The notes beneath the pieces are model-generated. The model had not been told where the DNA came from. It did not search any database and saw only the letters and a program-made list of their open reading frames with translations. 64,000 nt of DNA from Mesorhizobium sp. 131-2-1 (GTDB lineage Bacteria > Pseudomonadota > Alphaproteobacteria > Rhizobiales > Rhizobiaceae), in NCBI RefSeq assembly GCF_016756535.1, contig NZ_AP023247.1, positions 682,001 to 746,000 of the forward strand, read 5' to 3'. How positions within the stretch are numbered: position 1 is the first letter of the stretch; every line of letters begins with the position of its first letter. This document shows, one piece after another, positions 48,133-57,077 of the stretch. The translations under genes and the position numbers were made by a program.

Positions 48133-48402
48133 CGGCGCCAATGCCCCGGGGGAAAGGGCTGATCTGCCCGTTCGGCTACTGGCCGGAGGCGGCCCGGGCA
48201 GGCAAAGATTTCGACATACTGGCGCGCTGCGCAGCCTGATTGCCATCGCCAATCATTTTCGCGGCACGCAGGTACCGTCGCAACCCGAGCCCGGCATCCA
48301 TGTTTCGGCGCGCGACCTGCCCGACCTCTGCGAAATCAAGGGCCAAGAAAGCGCCAAACGGGCGCTAGTGGCCGCGGCCGGCGGCCACAATTTGCTCATG
48401 CT
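48133..48402 (+). pseudogene. Degenerate, frameshifted fragment of comM
   Basis: These bases align almost without gaps to 46921-47190 of the intact comM gene (residues about 127-216) at roughly 80% identity by eye. Shared runs include GATCTGCCCGTTCGGCT, GCGCGCGACCTGCCCGACCT and GGCGGCCACAATTTGCT. A two-base insertion after CTGGCGC destroys the frame. The match ends just before the Walker A codons, where unrelated DNA leading to the DGQHR gene begins. It is probably a relic of a second comM allele brought in or left by insertion or recombination. Confidence 0.85.
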
Positions 48403-48502
48403 GTGTACGAAAGACCCCCGCTTGCTTGCGTGGTTCAAGCGTCAGTAGCGCTGAAAAGACCGATGAACCGTTGTCGCAGGGCCTAAGAATCAATAAAAAA
48501 CA

Positions 48503-48550
48503 CCCATGGGACATTATTCTGTTGACAGATAACGCCCCATGGGCTTACTT
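48503..48550 (+). promoter_or_regulatory. Promoter with twin CCCATGGG operators
   Basis: TTGACA (48522-48527) is followed after 17 bases by TTACTT, a plausible -10. The palindrome CCCATGGG occurs at 48503-48510 and 48536-48543. The copies are 33 bases apart (about three helical turns) and bracket the -35 element, which suggests a repressor site for the DGQHR gene at 48624. Confidence 0.45.
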
Positions 48551-48623
48551 CCAGGCATCCCTGGGGCCCGCGATGTCTGTGGTAGGCCCGCGAACCCCGG
48601 GGCTAACCCTGAAAGGTAATACA

Positions 48624-50141
48624 ATGTATCCTAAAGCTGGCGATTTGCCGACCCCCCTCACCATGGACACGCTCGACGCCCTTGTTGACGCGGGCGACGT
48701 CAACGAAACACCATTCAACGTCTTCATCGGCCATAATCTGGGCCACCGCGTCTTCACGATGTCGGTCCCCTTCCGGAAGTTCTATGACATCTCCGATGTC
48801 GCCAACGATCGCGAGGCCGGACCCGTTGCCCAGCGCCCGCTGGACGCCAACCATGCTAAGAAACTGGCAGTTTACATGGTCAAAGGCCTTGTCTCTGCTG
48901 CCAAGATGAGACGCTTGGTTCTCGGCAAGGAAGTTCCCGACGACTTCGATGCAATCTTGCGGCAGTTGGGCGATCAGCCCTACTTCTCCTTGCAGCCTCT
49001 GGTTTGCAACGTGCGAAACGTCCCGCCCGGCGCAAATGGACCTAATGGGATTAGGGGGATGCGGCTGGAAACGGTGGCCGGTGAGACCGCTGCGTTCAAG
49101 GTCTTTCTGTCGGAGCGTCACATCCTGTGGGTCGTCGATGGGCAGCACCGCCGTCATGCTGCTGATATGGGGCTGTCCTTCCTTGAGACGGTTCGCCAGA
49201 CTGGGCGCTATCCTGGCAAAGGTGCTGTTCTCTTCATCGACAAGGGCCGGCAGGTAACCGAGGGAGAAATGGTCGTTTGGAATGAAGCCTGGGAAGCCGC
49301 ACGTTCCTACGCGACCTTGACCGTCGAGGTTCATCTTGGGCTGACGGTCGAGCAAGAGCGACAGTTGTTCCACGACCTCAATCGGCTGGGGAAGAAAGTC
49401 GATGCCTCCCTGGCCCTGCAGTTCGATAGCTCAAATCCGATCACCCACTTCATCAAGAGATCGTTGGTGGGCGACCTGGGTATTCATGTCTCCGACATTG
49501 AGGCAAAGGACTGGTCCGAGGACACGGGAGCCTTGGTGCTGAAGGATGTCGTGGCAATCAACGCCATCGCGTTCCTGAACAAGGGGAACATTGCTGGGGC
49601 CACCCCGGCGGTGGTTGAACCGCGCGAACCGACGATCCTCGATCTCTGGAGCCGGATCGTCGAAATCCCCGAGTTCGGCGCTGAGCGGGCGAAGGAGAAG
49701 ACCACTGCGGCGCAGCCCGTTGTCCTCAAAGCGCTCGCGAAGATCGCCTACGACCTGAACTTCAGCAATCGGAAGCCGATAGACGCCGACGTCCTCTGGA
49801 CCCGCTTCCTTGAAGCGCTGCCCGAGATGGACTTCTCGCACGACAACGCGATGTGGCGGTACTTCGCCATGACCGACACGGAAAGGGAGGAGGCCGGGCT
49901 GGCTACCCTGGCTGATTTTCTGCCTGATGATAGGGGCATCATTGCCAATCGCGACATTGGTGGCTTCCAGGGCGGTCTGATGCGCTTCGGAGCCAAACAC
50001 AACGACATCTTCCCGATCCTGTCGGACATGATCCGTTGGAAGGTGGGCTTGCCGTCCCGTCGCGATGGGCAGCAGGCCAGCGACCCCTTGGCTGGCTTCG
50101 AGCTGGAGATTCCCGAAACTATGGCACAGTTCAAGAACTGA
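48624..50141 (+). CDS. DGQHR-domain (DndB-like) protein
   Basis: This 505-residue protein contains ILWVVDGQHRRHA (DGQHR motif, residues 172-176) and the family segment RQLFHDLNRLGKKVDASLAL. The DGQHR family includes DndB and DpdB, linked to DNA phosphorothioation and 7-deazaguanine DNA modification, and is distantly ParB/Srx-like. No dnd, dpd, ssp or restriction partners are in this window, so it is a solitary member. ATG 48624 has GAAAGG upstream; an earlier in-frame TTG has none. Base composition and codon use look less GC-biased than the neighbours, and it sits beside a comM relic, so recent acquisition is likely. Confidence 0.8.
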   Translation: MYPKAGDLPTPLTMDTLDALVDAGDVNETPFNVFIGHNLGHRVFTMSVPFRKFYDISDVANDREAGPVAQRPLDANHAKKLAVYMVKGLVSAAKMRRLVLGKEVPDDFDAILRQLGDQPYFSLQPLVCNVRNVPPGANGPNGIRGMRLETVAGETAAFKVFLSERHILWVVDGQHRRHAADMGLSFLETVRQTGRYPGKGAVLFIDKGRQVTEGEMVVWNEAWEAARSYATLTVEVHLGLTVEQERQLFHDLNRLGKKVDASLALQFDSSNPITHFIKRSLVGDLGIHVSDIEAKDWSEDTGALVLKDVVAINAIAFLNKGNIAGATPAVVEPREPTILDLWSRIVEIPEFGAERAKEKTTAAQPVVLKALAKIAYDLNFSNRKPIDADVLWTRFLEALPEMDFSHDNAMWRYFAMTDTEREEAGLATLADFLPDDRGIIANRDIGGFQGGLMRFGAKHNDIFPILSDMIRWKVGLPSRRDGQQASDPLAGFELEIPETMAQFKN

Positions 50142-50253
50142 CTGTCTCTCTGAGAGACGTTCGGAACGCGAGGGGGGCGTCCCCTTCGCGCTTCATTAAA
50201 TCAAGTCGACAGGAAGGTGCTCAGGGCGCTCCCCTCAAGGGGGAGGGGAACGC

Positions 50254-52419
50254 TCAACCCTTCGCCTTCAGCTCCAGCCGCCGCTGATGCAGCACCGGCT
50301 CGGTGTAGCCGTTGGGCTGGTTTGTCCCCTTGAACACCAGGTCGCAGGCGGCCTGGAAGGCGATCGAATTGTCGAAGTCGGCGGCCATCGGCCGGTAGAG
50401 CGGGTCGCCGACATTCTGCAGGTCGACGATCGCCGCCATGCGCTGCAGCGAATCCCTGACCTGGATTTCCGAGCACACCTTGTGGCGCAGCCAGTTGGCG
50501 ATGTGCTGCGAGGAGATGCGCAGCGTGGCGCGGTCCTCCATCAGGCCGACATCGTTGATATCCGGCACTTTCGAGCAGCCGACGCCCTGGTCGATCCATC
50601 GCACAACGTAGCCGAGGATGCCTTGCGAATTGTTGTCGAGTTCGCGCTGGATCTCGTCGGGCGTCCAGTTCGGCCGCACCGCCACCGGTACCGAGAGGAT
50701 GTCGTCGAGCCTGGCCTTCGGCCGGCTCTTCAGCGCCGCCTGCACGGCATGCACGTCGACCTTGTGGTAATGCGTGGCGTGCAGCGTCGCCGCCGTCGGC
50801 GACGGCACCCAGGCGGTGTTGGCGCCGGCTTTCGGGTGGGCGATCTTCTGTTCCAGCATCGCCGCCATCAGGTCCGGCATCGCCCACATGCCCTTGCCGA
50901 TCTGGGCATGGCCGGCGAGACCGCAATCGAGCCCGGTGTCGACATTCCAGGCCTCGTAGGCGGAGATCCAGGCGGCCTGTTTCATGTCGCCCTTGCGGAT
51001 CATCGGGCCGGCTTCCATCGAGGTGTGGATCTCGTCGCCAGTGCGGTCGAGGAAGCCGGTGTTGATGAACACGACGCGCTCGCGTGCCGAACGGATCGCC
51101 TCCTTGAGGTTGACGGTGGTGCGCCGCTCCTCGTCCATGATGCCCATCTTGATGGTGTTTTTCGCCATGCCGAGCAGGGCTTCGACGCGATCGAAGATCT
51201 CGACGGCGAAGGCGACCTCTTCCGGCCCGTGCATCTTTGGCTTCACCACATACATCGAGCCGGCGCGGGAGTTGGCGCGGCGACCGTTCGGGCCGACATC
51301 GTGCAGCGCGACCAGCGCCGTCAGCGCGGCATCCATGATGCCTTCCGGCACCTCGTTGCCGTCGCGGTCGAGGATGGCCGGATTGGTCATCAGGTGGCCG
51401 ACATTGCGCACCAGCATCAGCGAGCGGCCGGGAAGCGTCGCGGCACCGCCGCCGGGCGCGGTGTAGGCGCGATCCGGGTTGAGCTTGCGGACAAAACTCT
51501 TGCCGCCCTTGCTGATCTCCTCGGCGAGGTCGCCCTTCATCAGGCCGAGCCAGTTGCGGTAGACGACGACCTTGTCTTCGGCGTCGACTGCGGCGACCGA
51601 ATCCTCGCAGTCCTGGATGGTGGTCAGCGCCGATTCCAGGATGACGTCGGCGATCCCCGCCGGATCGGTGCGGCCGATCTGGTTGGCGCGGTCGATTGAT
51701 ATCTCGATATGCAGGCCGTTCCTGACCAGCAGCACGGCTTGCGGGTTGGCGGCATCGCCCCGATAGCCGACGAATTGTTTGGGATCGGCTAACGTCGTGA
51801 CACCGGCGCCCTCGCCCAGCCGCAGCATGCCGTTGACAAACGACAGCCCGTTGACCCCTGCCCATTTGCCTGACGTCAGCGGCACCGACTGGTCGAGGAA
51901 ATCCTTGGCCCAGGCGATAACCTTGGCGCCGCGCGCCGGATTAAAACCCTTGCCCTTTTCGGCGCCGCCCGTCTCGGGGATGGCGTCGGTGCCGTAGAGC
52001 GCGTCGTAGAGCGAGCCCCAGCGCGCGTTGGCGGCGTTGAGCGCATAGCGCGCATTCATCACCGGCACGACCAGCTGCGGGCCGGCGACGACGGCGATTT
52101 CAGGATCGACATTGTCGGTCGAGACGCTGAAGGCGGGCCCTTCCGGCACCAGATAGCCGATCTCCTTCAGGAAGGTCTTGTAGCCTTCCATGTCGATCGG
52201 CGCACCGTTGGCGCGGTACCAGGCATCGAGCTTTTCCTGCATGGCATCGCGCTTGGCGAGCAGCGCGCGGTTCTTCGGCGCGAGGTCATGGACGATGGCC
52301 GAAAAGCCGTTCCAGAATTTTGCCGGATCGATGCCGGTGCCCGGCGAAGCCTCGTTCGCCACGAAATCATGGAGCTGCCGGGCAATGCGCAACCCGGCGA
52401 TCTCGATGCGGTCGGTCAT
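50254..52419 (-). CDS. glcB: Malate synthase G
   Basis: This 721-residue single-chain malate synthase condenses glyoxylate with acetyl-CoA. Landmarks are [44 protein letters not shown] and [21 protein letters not shown]. The length fits isoform G. The start at 52419 ([19 protein letters not shown]) has GGAG upstream; an upstream in-frame start would run into the repeat-bearing gap. Isocitrate lyase is not in the window. Confidence 0.97.
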   Translation of the reverse strand: MTDRIEIAGLRIARQLHDFVANEASPGTGIDPAKFWNGFSAIVHDLAPKNRALLAKRDAMQEKLDAWYRANGAPIDMEGYKTFLKEIGYLVPEGPAFSVSTDNVDPEIAVVAGPQLVVPVMNARYALNAANARWGSLYDALYGTDAIPETGGAEKGKGFNPARGAKVIAWAKDFLDQSVPLTSGKWAGVNGLSFVNGMLRLGEGAGVTTLADPKQFVGYRGDAANPQAVLLVRNGLHIEISIDRANQIGRTDPAGIADVILESALTTIQDCEDSVAAVDAEDKVVVYRNWLGLMKGDLAEEISKGGKSFVRKLNPDRAYTAPGGGAATLPGRSLMLVRNVGHLMTNPAILDRDGNEVPEGIMDAALTALVALHDVGPNGRRANSRAGSMYVVKPKMHGPEEVAFAVEIFDRVEALLGMAKNTIKMGIMDEERRTTVNLKEAIRSARERVVFINTGFLDRTGDEIHTSMEAGPMIRKGDMKQAAWISAYEAWNVDTGLDCGLAGHAQIGKGMWAMPDLMAAMLEQKIAHPKAGANTAWVPSPTAATLHATHYHKVDVHAVQAALKSRPKARLDDILSVPVAVRPNWTPDEIQRELDNNSQGILGYVVRWIDQGVGCSKVPDINDVGLMEDRATLRISSQHIANWLRHKVCSEIQVRDSLQRMAAIVDLQNVGDPLYRPMAADFDNSIAFQAACDLVFKGTNQPNGYTEPVLHQRRLELKAKG

Positions 52420-52694
52420 CAGCACGTCTCCAGATGGATGGCCGGGGAGGTCGGCCGTGTTTGCTGGCTCGGGGCCTTTGGCATGTTGAGGTTGCAGGGT
52501 CAATTCGGCTTAGGGTGAAGGTGGAGCATTTTGGCCTCCTTCGAAGACCCATCCGTACCGGGTGTTCTTCATTCGTCTGTTTGCGCAGGCCAATTCTGAA
52601 CCGTTGCACTCTACGTCCAATGTCACGGCATGGATCCTAGGGTCTCCGCGACGTCGCTTCGCTCCTGCTCCGCCCTAGGATGACGAAGGCGCAA
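52420..52694. other. Intergenic region upstream of glcB
   Basis: No gene is visible. It contains a palindromic stretch around 52631-52682 (ATCCTAGGG ... CCCTAGGAT, enclosing a CGACGTCGCTTCGCTCC-like spacer), an intergenic element type common in rhizobia. It leads into a larger inverted repeat at 52695. Confidence 0.6.
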
Positions 52695-52814
52695 GATTCA
52701 GGTCAGGCCGAGCCGAAAATGGTGGCGTCCGAGAACCGGAGCGGAGCGTACTTAAAGTACGTGAGCACCGGAAGCGCAGGACGCCGCCATTTGCAGGCCG
52801 GCCTCACCTGAATC
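52695..52814. repeat. 120-bp imperfect inverted repeat abutting the hydantoinase gene
   Basis: Left arm landmarks GATTCAGGT, AGGCCG, AAAATGG, GGCGTCC and CGTACTT recur in inverse order in the right arm (AAGTACG, GGACGCC, CCATTT, CGGCCT, ACCTGAATC), giving arms of about 60 bases with a diverged centre. The right arm ends within the stop codon of the hydantoinase gene. Confidence 0.75.
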
Positions 52815-54835
52815 TACACCGCAATCCGCGGCCTTCCCGACGCCACCGCCACCACATGCGCCTCGATGAACATGCGCTGGCTTTCGACCGTCGAGACCTT
52901 GAGCTCGGTGGCGACGTCGATCTCGGCATTGTCGGTGCCGGCATCCTTCGCGCGCTCGGCGACGATCGCCCGCACATCGGCCTCGGCCGCGGCGAGCGCC
53001 GCCGCCTCGTCGGTGAAGTCGCGCACGGTCTGGCCCGAGGCGAGGCGGAACAGCCCCTCCTTCGGCTGGCTGACGCGCGCTTCGGCCGAGACGCGGACCT
53101 GGCCGACGACGGCGCCGAGCGCATTGGCGACGTCGGTGTCGTCCGGCACGACGCAGCCATTGCCGACCAGCCGCGGCAGGCCGGCATAGTGCAGCGGCGC
53201 CGAGGCGCCAAGGCCGATGACAGGCCGGTCGAGCGCGACGCTGAGGCGGGCAATGCCGGGATGGGCATCGACGGCGCGCTGCACCAGCGCATGCGCGACC
53301 GCGGCGGCGCCATCCAGCCCGTCCTCGGTGAAGGCGGTTTCGAGGATGTACTCGGCCGACCAGCGCGTCAGCGTCACCAGCACGCGCTCGGCGAGCGCTT
53401 CCGGCGTCGCGGCGATGGGCTGGCCGCGGCCGTCGCGCCTGCGGGCAAACAGCTCGGCGCCAAGGCGGGCGGTGTCGGCATGCCAATTGGCCTGCTTGCC
53501 GAGCACATGGGCGGCATCCGACGGCGTGAAGCCGGCAATATGCACCAGGCCGCGCGCCACCAGCCGGTTGAGCGTGGCGTTCTGGGCGTTCGAGGTGAGC
53601 AGCCTGTCGAGGGCGAGCGGCGTCGCGCCGATCGCCTCGTAGAGTTTTGCCTCCGGCGCCGTCAGGCCGGCGGCGAGTCTGTCGGGCACGCCGGTGCGCA
53701 CGGCGAAGCGGCCATCCATGCGGCCGGGGTTCGGCGCGCGCAGTTGCCGCTCCAGCTCCGATGTCACGGCCTCGCCATGCGCCATGCCGGCCAGCGCCAG
53801 CGGCACCAGGCGGCGGGGGCCGAGCAGGATCTTCGGGTTGAGCGCGCCGTCCTCGAGCGCCACTTCGGAATCGCCGCCGAGGCCGAAGGTGCGCATCGCC
53901 ACCGCCTCGACCATGGTGCGGAAGCCGCCGACGGTCGCGCCTTCCGGATCGAGCCGCGGACGGCCGCTGTCCAGCACGGCGACGTCGGTGGTGGTGCCAC
54001 CGATATCCGAGACCACGGCGTCGTCGAGGCCGGTCATGTGGCGGGCGCCGACAAGGCTGGCGGCCGGGCCGGACAGGATGGTCTCGATCGGCCGCTGACG
54101 GGCAAAGGCGGCCGATACCAGCGCGCCGTCGCCGCGCACCACCATCAAAGGTGCTGCAATGCCGCGTGCTTCCAAAAACCCTTCGGTCGCTGCCACCAGC
54201 CGGTCGATCATCGAGATCAGCCTGGCGTTGAGCAGCGTGGTCAGCGCCCGGCGCGGGCCGCCGAGCTTGGCCGACAATTCGTGGCTGGCGGTGACCGGCA
54301 GGCCGGTGATGTCGCGAATGAGGTTCCGGGCGGCGAGCTCATGCGCCGGGTTGCGGGTGGCAAAATAGGCGCAGACGGCAAAGCCCGACACCGAGCCGCC
54401 GAGTTCCGGCAACGCCGCCTCGAGGCCGGAGAGATCGAGTTTGGCCGCGTTGCCGTGCACGTCATGGCCGCCGGGGCAGAACACCACCGGGTCGGTGCCT
54501 AAAGCCGTCTTCAACCCGTCGCGGGCAAGGTCGGCCTCGGAAAAGCCGATCATGATCAGCGCCACGCGCCCGCCCTGGCCCTCGACCAGCGCGTTGGTGG
54601 CCAATGTCGTCGACATCGACACCAGCTTGATCGCGGCTGGGTCGGTGCCGGATTTTTCAAGCACGGCGTCGACCGCGCCGGAAATGCCGACGGCGAGATC
54701 ATGGCGCGTCGTCAGCGCCTTGGCCTTGGCCAGCACCTTGCCTTTCGGGCCACCTTCCTCCGCCCACAGCACGGCGTCGGTGTAGGTGCCGCCGGTGTCG
54801 ATGCCGAGGAAGAGCGGGGCTGGCTTGGCGGTCAT
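52814..54835 (-). CDS. Hydantoinase/oxoprolinase family protein, HyuA-like subunit
   Basis: This 673-residue protein has the N-terminal acetate/sugar-kinase-like ATP site FLGIDTGGTYTDAV and the later DIGGTTTDVAVLDSG and GLGGDSEVALEDG motifs. HyuA-type proteins open hydantoin or 5-oxoproline rings using ATP, normally with a HyuB partner. No hyuB gene is adjacent, so either the partner is elsewhere or this is a stand-alone paralogue. The start ATG 54835 has GGAAAGG-like bases on its own strand. Confidence 0.88.
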   Translation of the reverse strand: MTAKPAPLFLGIDTGGTYTDAVLWAEEGGPKGKVLAKAKALTTRHDLAVGISGAVDAVLEKSGTDPAAIKLVSMSTTLATNALVEGQGGRVALIMIGFSEADLARDGLKTALGTDPVVFCPGGHDVHGNAAKLDLSGLEAALPELGGSVSGFAVCAYFATRNPAHELAARNLIRDITGLPVTASHELSAKLGGPRRALTTLLNARLISMIDRLVAATEGFLEARGIAAPLMVVRGDGALVSAAFARQRPIETILSGPAASLVGARHMTGLDDAVVSDIGGTTTDVAVLDSGRPRLDPEGATVGGFRTMVEAVAMRTFGLGGDSEVALEDGALNPKILLGPRRLVPLALAGMAHGEAVTSELERQLRAPNPGRMDGRFAVRTGVPDRLAAGLTAPEAKLYEAIGATPLALDRLLTSNAQNATLNRLVARGLVHIAGFTPSDAAHVLGKQANWHADTARLGAELFARRRDGRGQPIAATPEALAERVLVTLTRWSAEYILETAFTEDGLDGAAAVAHALVQRAVDAHPGIARLSVALDRPVIGLGASAPLHYAGLPRLVGNGCVVPDDTDVANALGAVVGQVRVSAEARVSQPKEGLFRLASGQTVRDFTDEAAALAAAEADVRAIVAERAKDAGTDNAEIDVATELKVSTVESQRMFIEAHVVAVASGRPRIAV

Positions 54836-54926
54836 GGAAAGGTCCAGGCAGGTTTTCTCGCCCCGCCCTTAGCTGATACGGGCTGAAGGATAAAGGCGGG
54901 AGGGATGGGCCAGGGGTGGAGAGCTT

Positions 54927-54974
54927 GATCTCCCCCCTCGTGGGGGAGATGGCCGGCAGGCCAGAGGGGGGCGC
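54927..54974. repeat. Family A repeat, copy A1
   Basis: It has core TCTCCCCCCTCGTGGGGGAG, then GATGGCCGGCAGGCCAGAGGGGGG and CGC. It is a hairpin-forming GC-rich element 41 bases beyond the DUF559 stop. Copy A2 (55429-55478) is its near-exact inverse on the other side of that gene, differing at about two positions. Confidence 0.85.
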
Positions 54975-55015
54975 TGTCCCGCCAGCCTACCGCAACTACA
55001 GCCCCTCCCAACGGT

Positions 55016-55390
55016 TCACTCAAGAGGCTCCGCGAGCCCAGCCGCAATCACAATATGCTGGCAGACATTGTCGATGTCGCGAATGATGTCGTCGTTCCAA
55101 AAGCGCAGAACGGTCCAGCCGTCCTGTTCCAGACGCGCTGTCCTTGCCTTATCGCTGATGACAGCATCGGGTTCCGTATGCTGGGAGCCGTCGACCTCGA
55201 CGACGATACTTTTCTCCGAGCAAGCGAAGTCGACAATGTAGCCGGCGATCGGAAACTGCCGCCGAAAGCCAAGCCCCATCAACCGGTGCGCGCGAAGTTC
55301 GTTCCAGAGCTTCAATTCGGCTGATGTCATGACCTTGCGCATCGATCTGGCATTTGCGCGATGTTTTGGAGGCAATGGCGTATGGGGCAT
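55016..55390 (-). CDS. DUF559 (Vsr-like) endonuclease-domain protein
   Basis: This 124-residue protein has a very-short-patch-repair-like PD-(D/E)XK core: the RxxMTxAExxLWxxLR start (MRKVMTSAELKLWNELRAHR), GLGFRRQFPIAGYIVDFAC (Asp54), SIVVEVDGSQH (Glu65, Asp67, His71) and VLRFWNDDI. It is probably a small nuclease; the target is unknown. The gene is enclosed by two inverted copies of one repeat only 41 and 38 bases away, making a compact ~550-bp cassette. Confidence 0.9.
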   Translation of the reverse strand: MPHTPLPPKHRANARSMRKVMTSAELKLWNELRAHRLMGLGFRRQFPIAGYIVDFACSEKSIVVEVDGSQHTEPDAVISDKARTARLEQDGWTVLRFWNDDIIRDIDNVCQHIVIAAGLAEPLE

Positions 55391-55428
55391 TGTCTATGCT
55401 CGTTGGCTATTGAGGTTGGTGCTCTACG

Positions 55429-55478
55429 GCGCCCCCCTCTGTCCTGCCGGACATCTCCCCCACGAGGGGGGAGATTGG
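55429..55478. repeat. Family A repeat, copy A2 (inverted)
   Basis: This is the inverse complement of A1: GCGCCCCCCTCTGTCCTGCC, then GGACATCTCCCCCACGAGGG and GGAGATTGG. It stands 38 bases before the DUF559 start codon and nine bases from the CDGSH gene stop. Confidence 0.85.
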
Positions 55479-55486
55479 CTACTCGC

Positions 55487-56113
55487 CTACCCCACAAATC
55501 CCACCCGCTTATGCGAATTGTCGCAGAACGGCTTGTTGGCCGAATGGCCGCAGCGGCAGAGGAAGGTGCGCGTGGTGCGGTCGATGGTGTGGCCGGTGCC
55601 GGTGACGATCTCGGCATTGCCTTCGAGCTTGAGCGAGCCGTTGACGGTCGGCGTTATCTTCAGCGGCCCGTCGCGGGCTTCCAGCGCCGGCGCGTCCTTC
55701 AGCGGCGGCTCGCCGGTGGCGGTGAAACCGGCCTTGATGTGGCTGTTGTCGCAGAACGGCTTATTCTGCGACAGACCGCAGCGGCAGAGCGTGGCACGAT
55801 AGAAGGTTTCGTCGCCGAGCACGATCTCGGCATGCACCGCCAGCGGGCCGTTTTCGCGCACACGTACCGTGTTGACCACCGGCGGCTTTTCCTGCGGCCC
55901 GCCATCCTTGCGGTGATAGGTGATGGCGCCCGACGGGCAGTTCTCCGCCAGCGCCACCACCTTCTCGACGCTGGCCGCCTCGGGGTGGATCCACTCGCCC
56001 TTGGCGTTGGGCACGAAGACATGCGGGTTGCCCAGCACGCAGTTGCGCGAATGGATGCAGCGCTTGCCGGAAAAGGAGACGTCGATCTTCTCGCCTTCGA
56101 CCGTGCCTGCCAT
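55487..56113 (-). CDS. Iron-sulfur protein: Fer4_19-type domain plus two CDGSH domains
   Basis: This 208-residue protein has three modules. The N-terminal YjdI-like 4Fe-4S mono-cluster domain has CIHSRNCVLGNPHVF and ENCPSGAITY. Two CDGSH zinc-finger-type [2Fe-2S] motifs follow, CRCGLSQNKPFCDNSH and CRCGHSANKPFCDNSH. Such proteins are electron-transfer or redox-sensing factors. The start ATG 56113 was preferred because the upstream frame reads into low-complexity repeat DNA. Confidence 0.9.
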   Translation of the reverse strand: MAGTVEGEKIDVSFSGKRCIHSRNCVLGNPHVFVPNAKGEWIHPEAASVEKVVALAENCPSGAITYHRKDGGPQEKPPVVNTVRVRENGPLAVHAEIVLGDETFYRATLCRCGLSQNKPFCDNSHIKAGFTATGEPPLKDAPALEARDGPLKITPTVNGSLKLEGNAEIVTGTGHTIDRTTRTFLCRCGHSANKPFCDNSHKRVGFVG

Positions 56114-56176
56114 GGGTGGGGTCTCCTGTGGTTGGAGACAGGCTAGGGCCGGGGTGCGACGGGCGTCAAGCTGCAA

Positions 56177-56367
56177 GCTCCCCCTTCCCCCCTTGTGGGG
56201 GAAGGGGGATCGGCGCGCAGCGCCGAGACGGATGAGGGGTGCTGGAAGAAACGCAGCGTCGAAAATTGAAGGATTTTAAGCGCTTAGCGTCCAGCGCCGC
56301 GATCCTTCCAGCACCCCTCATCCGACCTCGCTTCGCGAGGCCACCTTCTCCCACAAGGGGAGAAGGA
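56177..56367. repeat. Family B repeat pair B1/B2 (head-to-head)
   Basis: B1 (56177-56243) reads CCCCTTCCCCCCTTGTGGGG, then a GCGCGCAGCGC stem, then GACGGATGAGGGGTGCT. B2 (56310-56367) is an inverted copy starting AGCACCCCTCATCCG and ending CCACAAGGGGAGAAGG. A 66-base spacer separates them. The pair occupies the whole gap between the CDGSH and Cys-rich genes. Confidence 0.85.
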
Positions 56368-56377
56368 AGGGCGCCGC

Positions 56378-56749
56378 CTACTCCACCAGATCGATTTCCT
56401 CGGTCTGGCCGCCGCTGCAGGTGTAGCAGCAGTCCTCGCATTTTTCCTTGTTGCCGGGGCCGACGCCCCAATAGGTCTCCTCGTCGCCGTCGACCCAGGC
56501 GCCGTAGCAGATCGATTCGCCCTCGTTGCAGGAGATCGGCAGTTCCTTGGTCTCGCCGTCGTCGAGGTAAAAATCCTTGCCATTGCCCGGCCAGACATAG
56601 TCGCGGTCCTGACTGTAGAGCTCGAGCCGCATGGCGTTGGGATGGCTGTTCTTGATCTCGAAGGTGACATCGCCGGCATGCGCCGCGGGCGCGGCCAGCG
56701 AGGCGATGAAGAAGGCCGCGGCGATGCGGCGGGCGGTGAAGAAAGTCAT
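56378..56749 (-). CDS. Small secreted Cys-rich protein, paralogue 1
   Basis: This 123-residue protein starts with a signal peptide (MTFFTARRIAAAFFIASLAA, cut after AHA). The mature part is a small beta-rich domain with NSHPNAMRLELYSQDR, then CNEGESICYGAWVDGD and a C-terminal CEDCCYTC cluster, giving about six Cys that probably form disulfides in the periplasm. It shares this pattern with the protein at 57078-57425, so the two are tandem duplicates. The family and function are not recognised. Confidence 0.78.
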   Translation of the reverse strand: MTFFTARRIAAAFFIASLAAPAAHAGDVTFEIKNSHPNAMRLELYSQDRDYVWPGNGKDFYLDDGETKELPISCNEGESICYGAWVDGDEETYWGVGPGNKEKCEDCCYTCSGGQTEEIDLVE

Positions 56750-56878
56750 GCTGGTCCCCCGAAAGAATCGGCCCCCACGGCCGACAGGTCGAACATCGCA
56801 TGCGAGGCTGGAGCGAGGAAGGATTGATTGGCGTGTTGTCCCCGCGACGTTGGCGATTGGCGAAGGCCGAGATGACAG

Positions 56879-57062
56879 CCAATCTCCCCCCTTGTGGGGG
56901 AGATGTCCGGCAGGACAGAGGGGGGCGCGAAGGAACGCCAGCATCTCGCTTAAGTCGCTCGGAATCCGCAAAGCAGGTGATCGCATCGACTGACTGAAAT
57001 GCCGGCGGGACAGCGCCCCCCTCTGGCCTGCCGGCCATCTCCCCACAAGGGGGGAGATCGGC
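56879..57062. repeat. Family A repeat pair A3/A4 (head-to-head)
   Basis: A3 (56879-56928) reads CCAATCTCCCCCCTTGTGGG onward to GGGGGGCGC. A4 (57012-57062) is its inverse. An 83-base spacer lies between them. The pair sits in the 328-base gap between the two Cys-rich paralogue genes; the rest of the gap shows no gene. Confidence 0.85.
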
Positions 57063-57077
57063 AGCTTCGGCGCCGCC

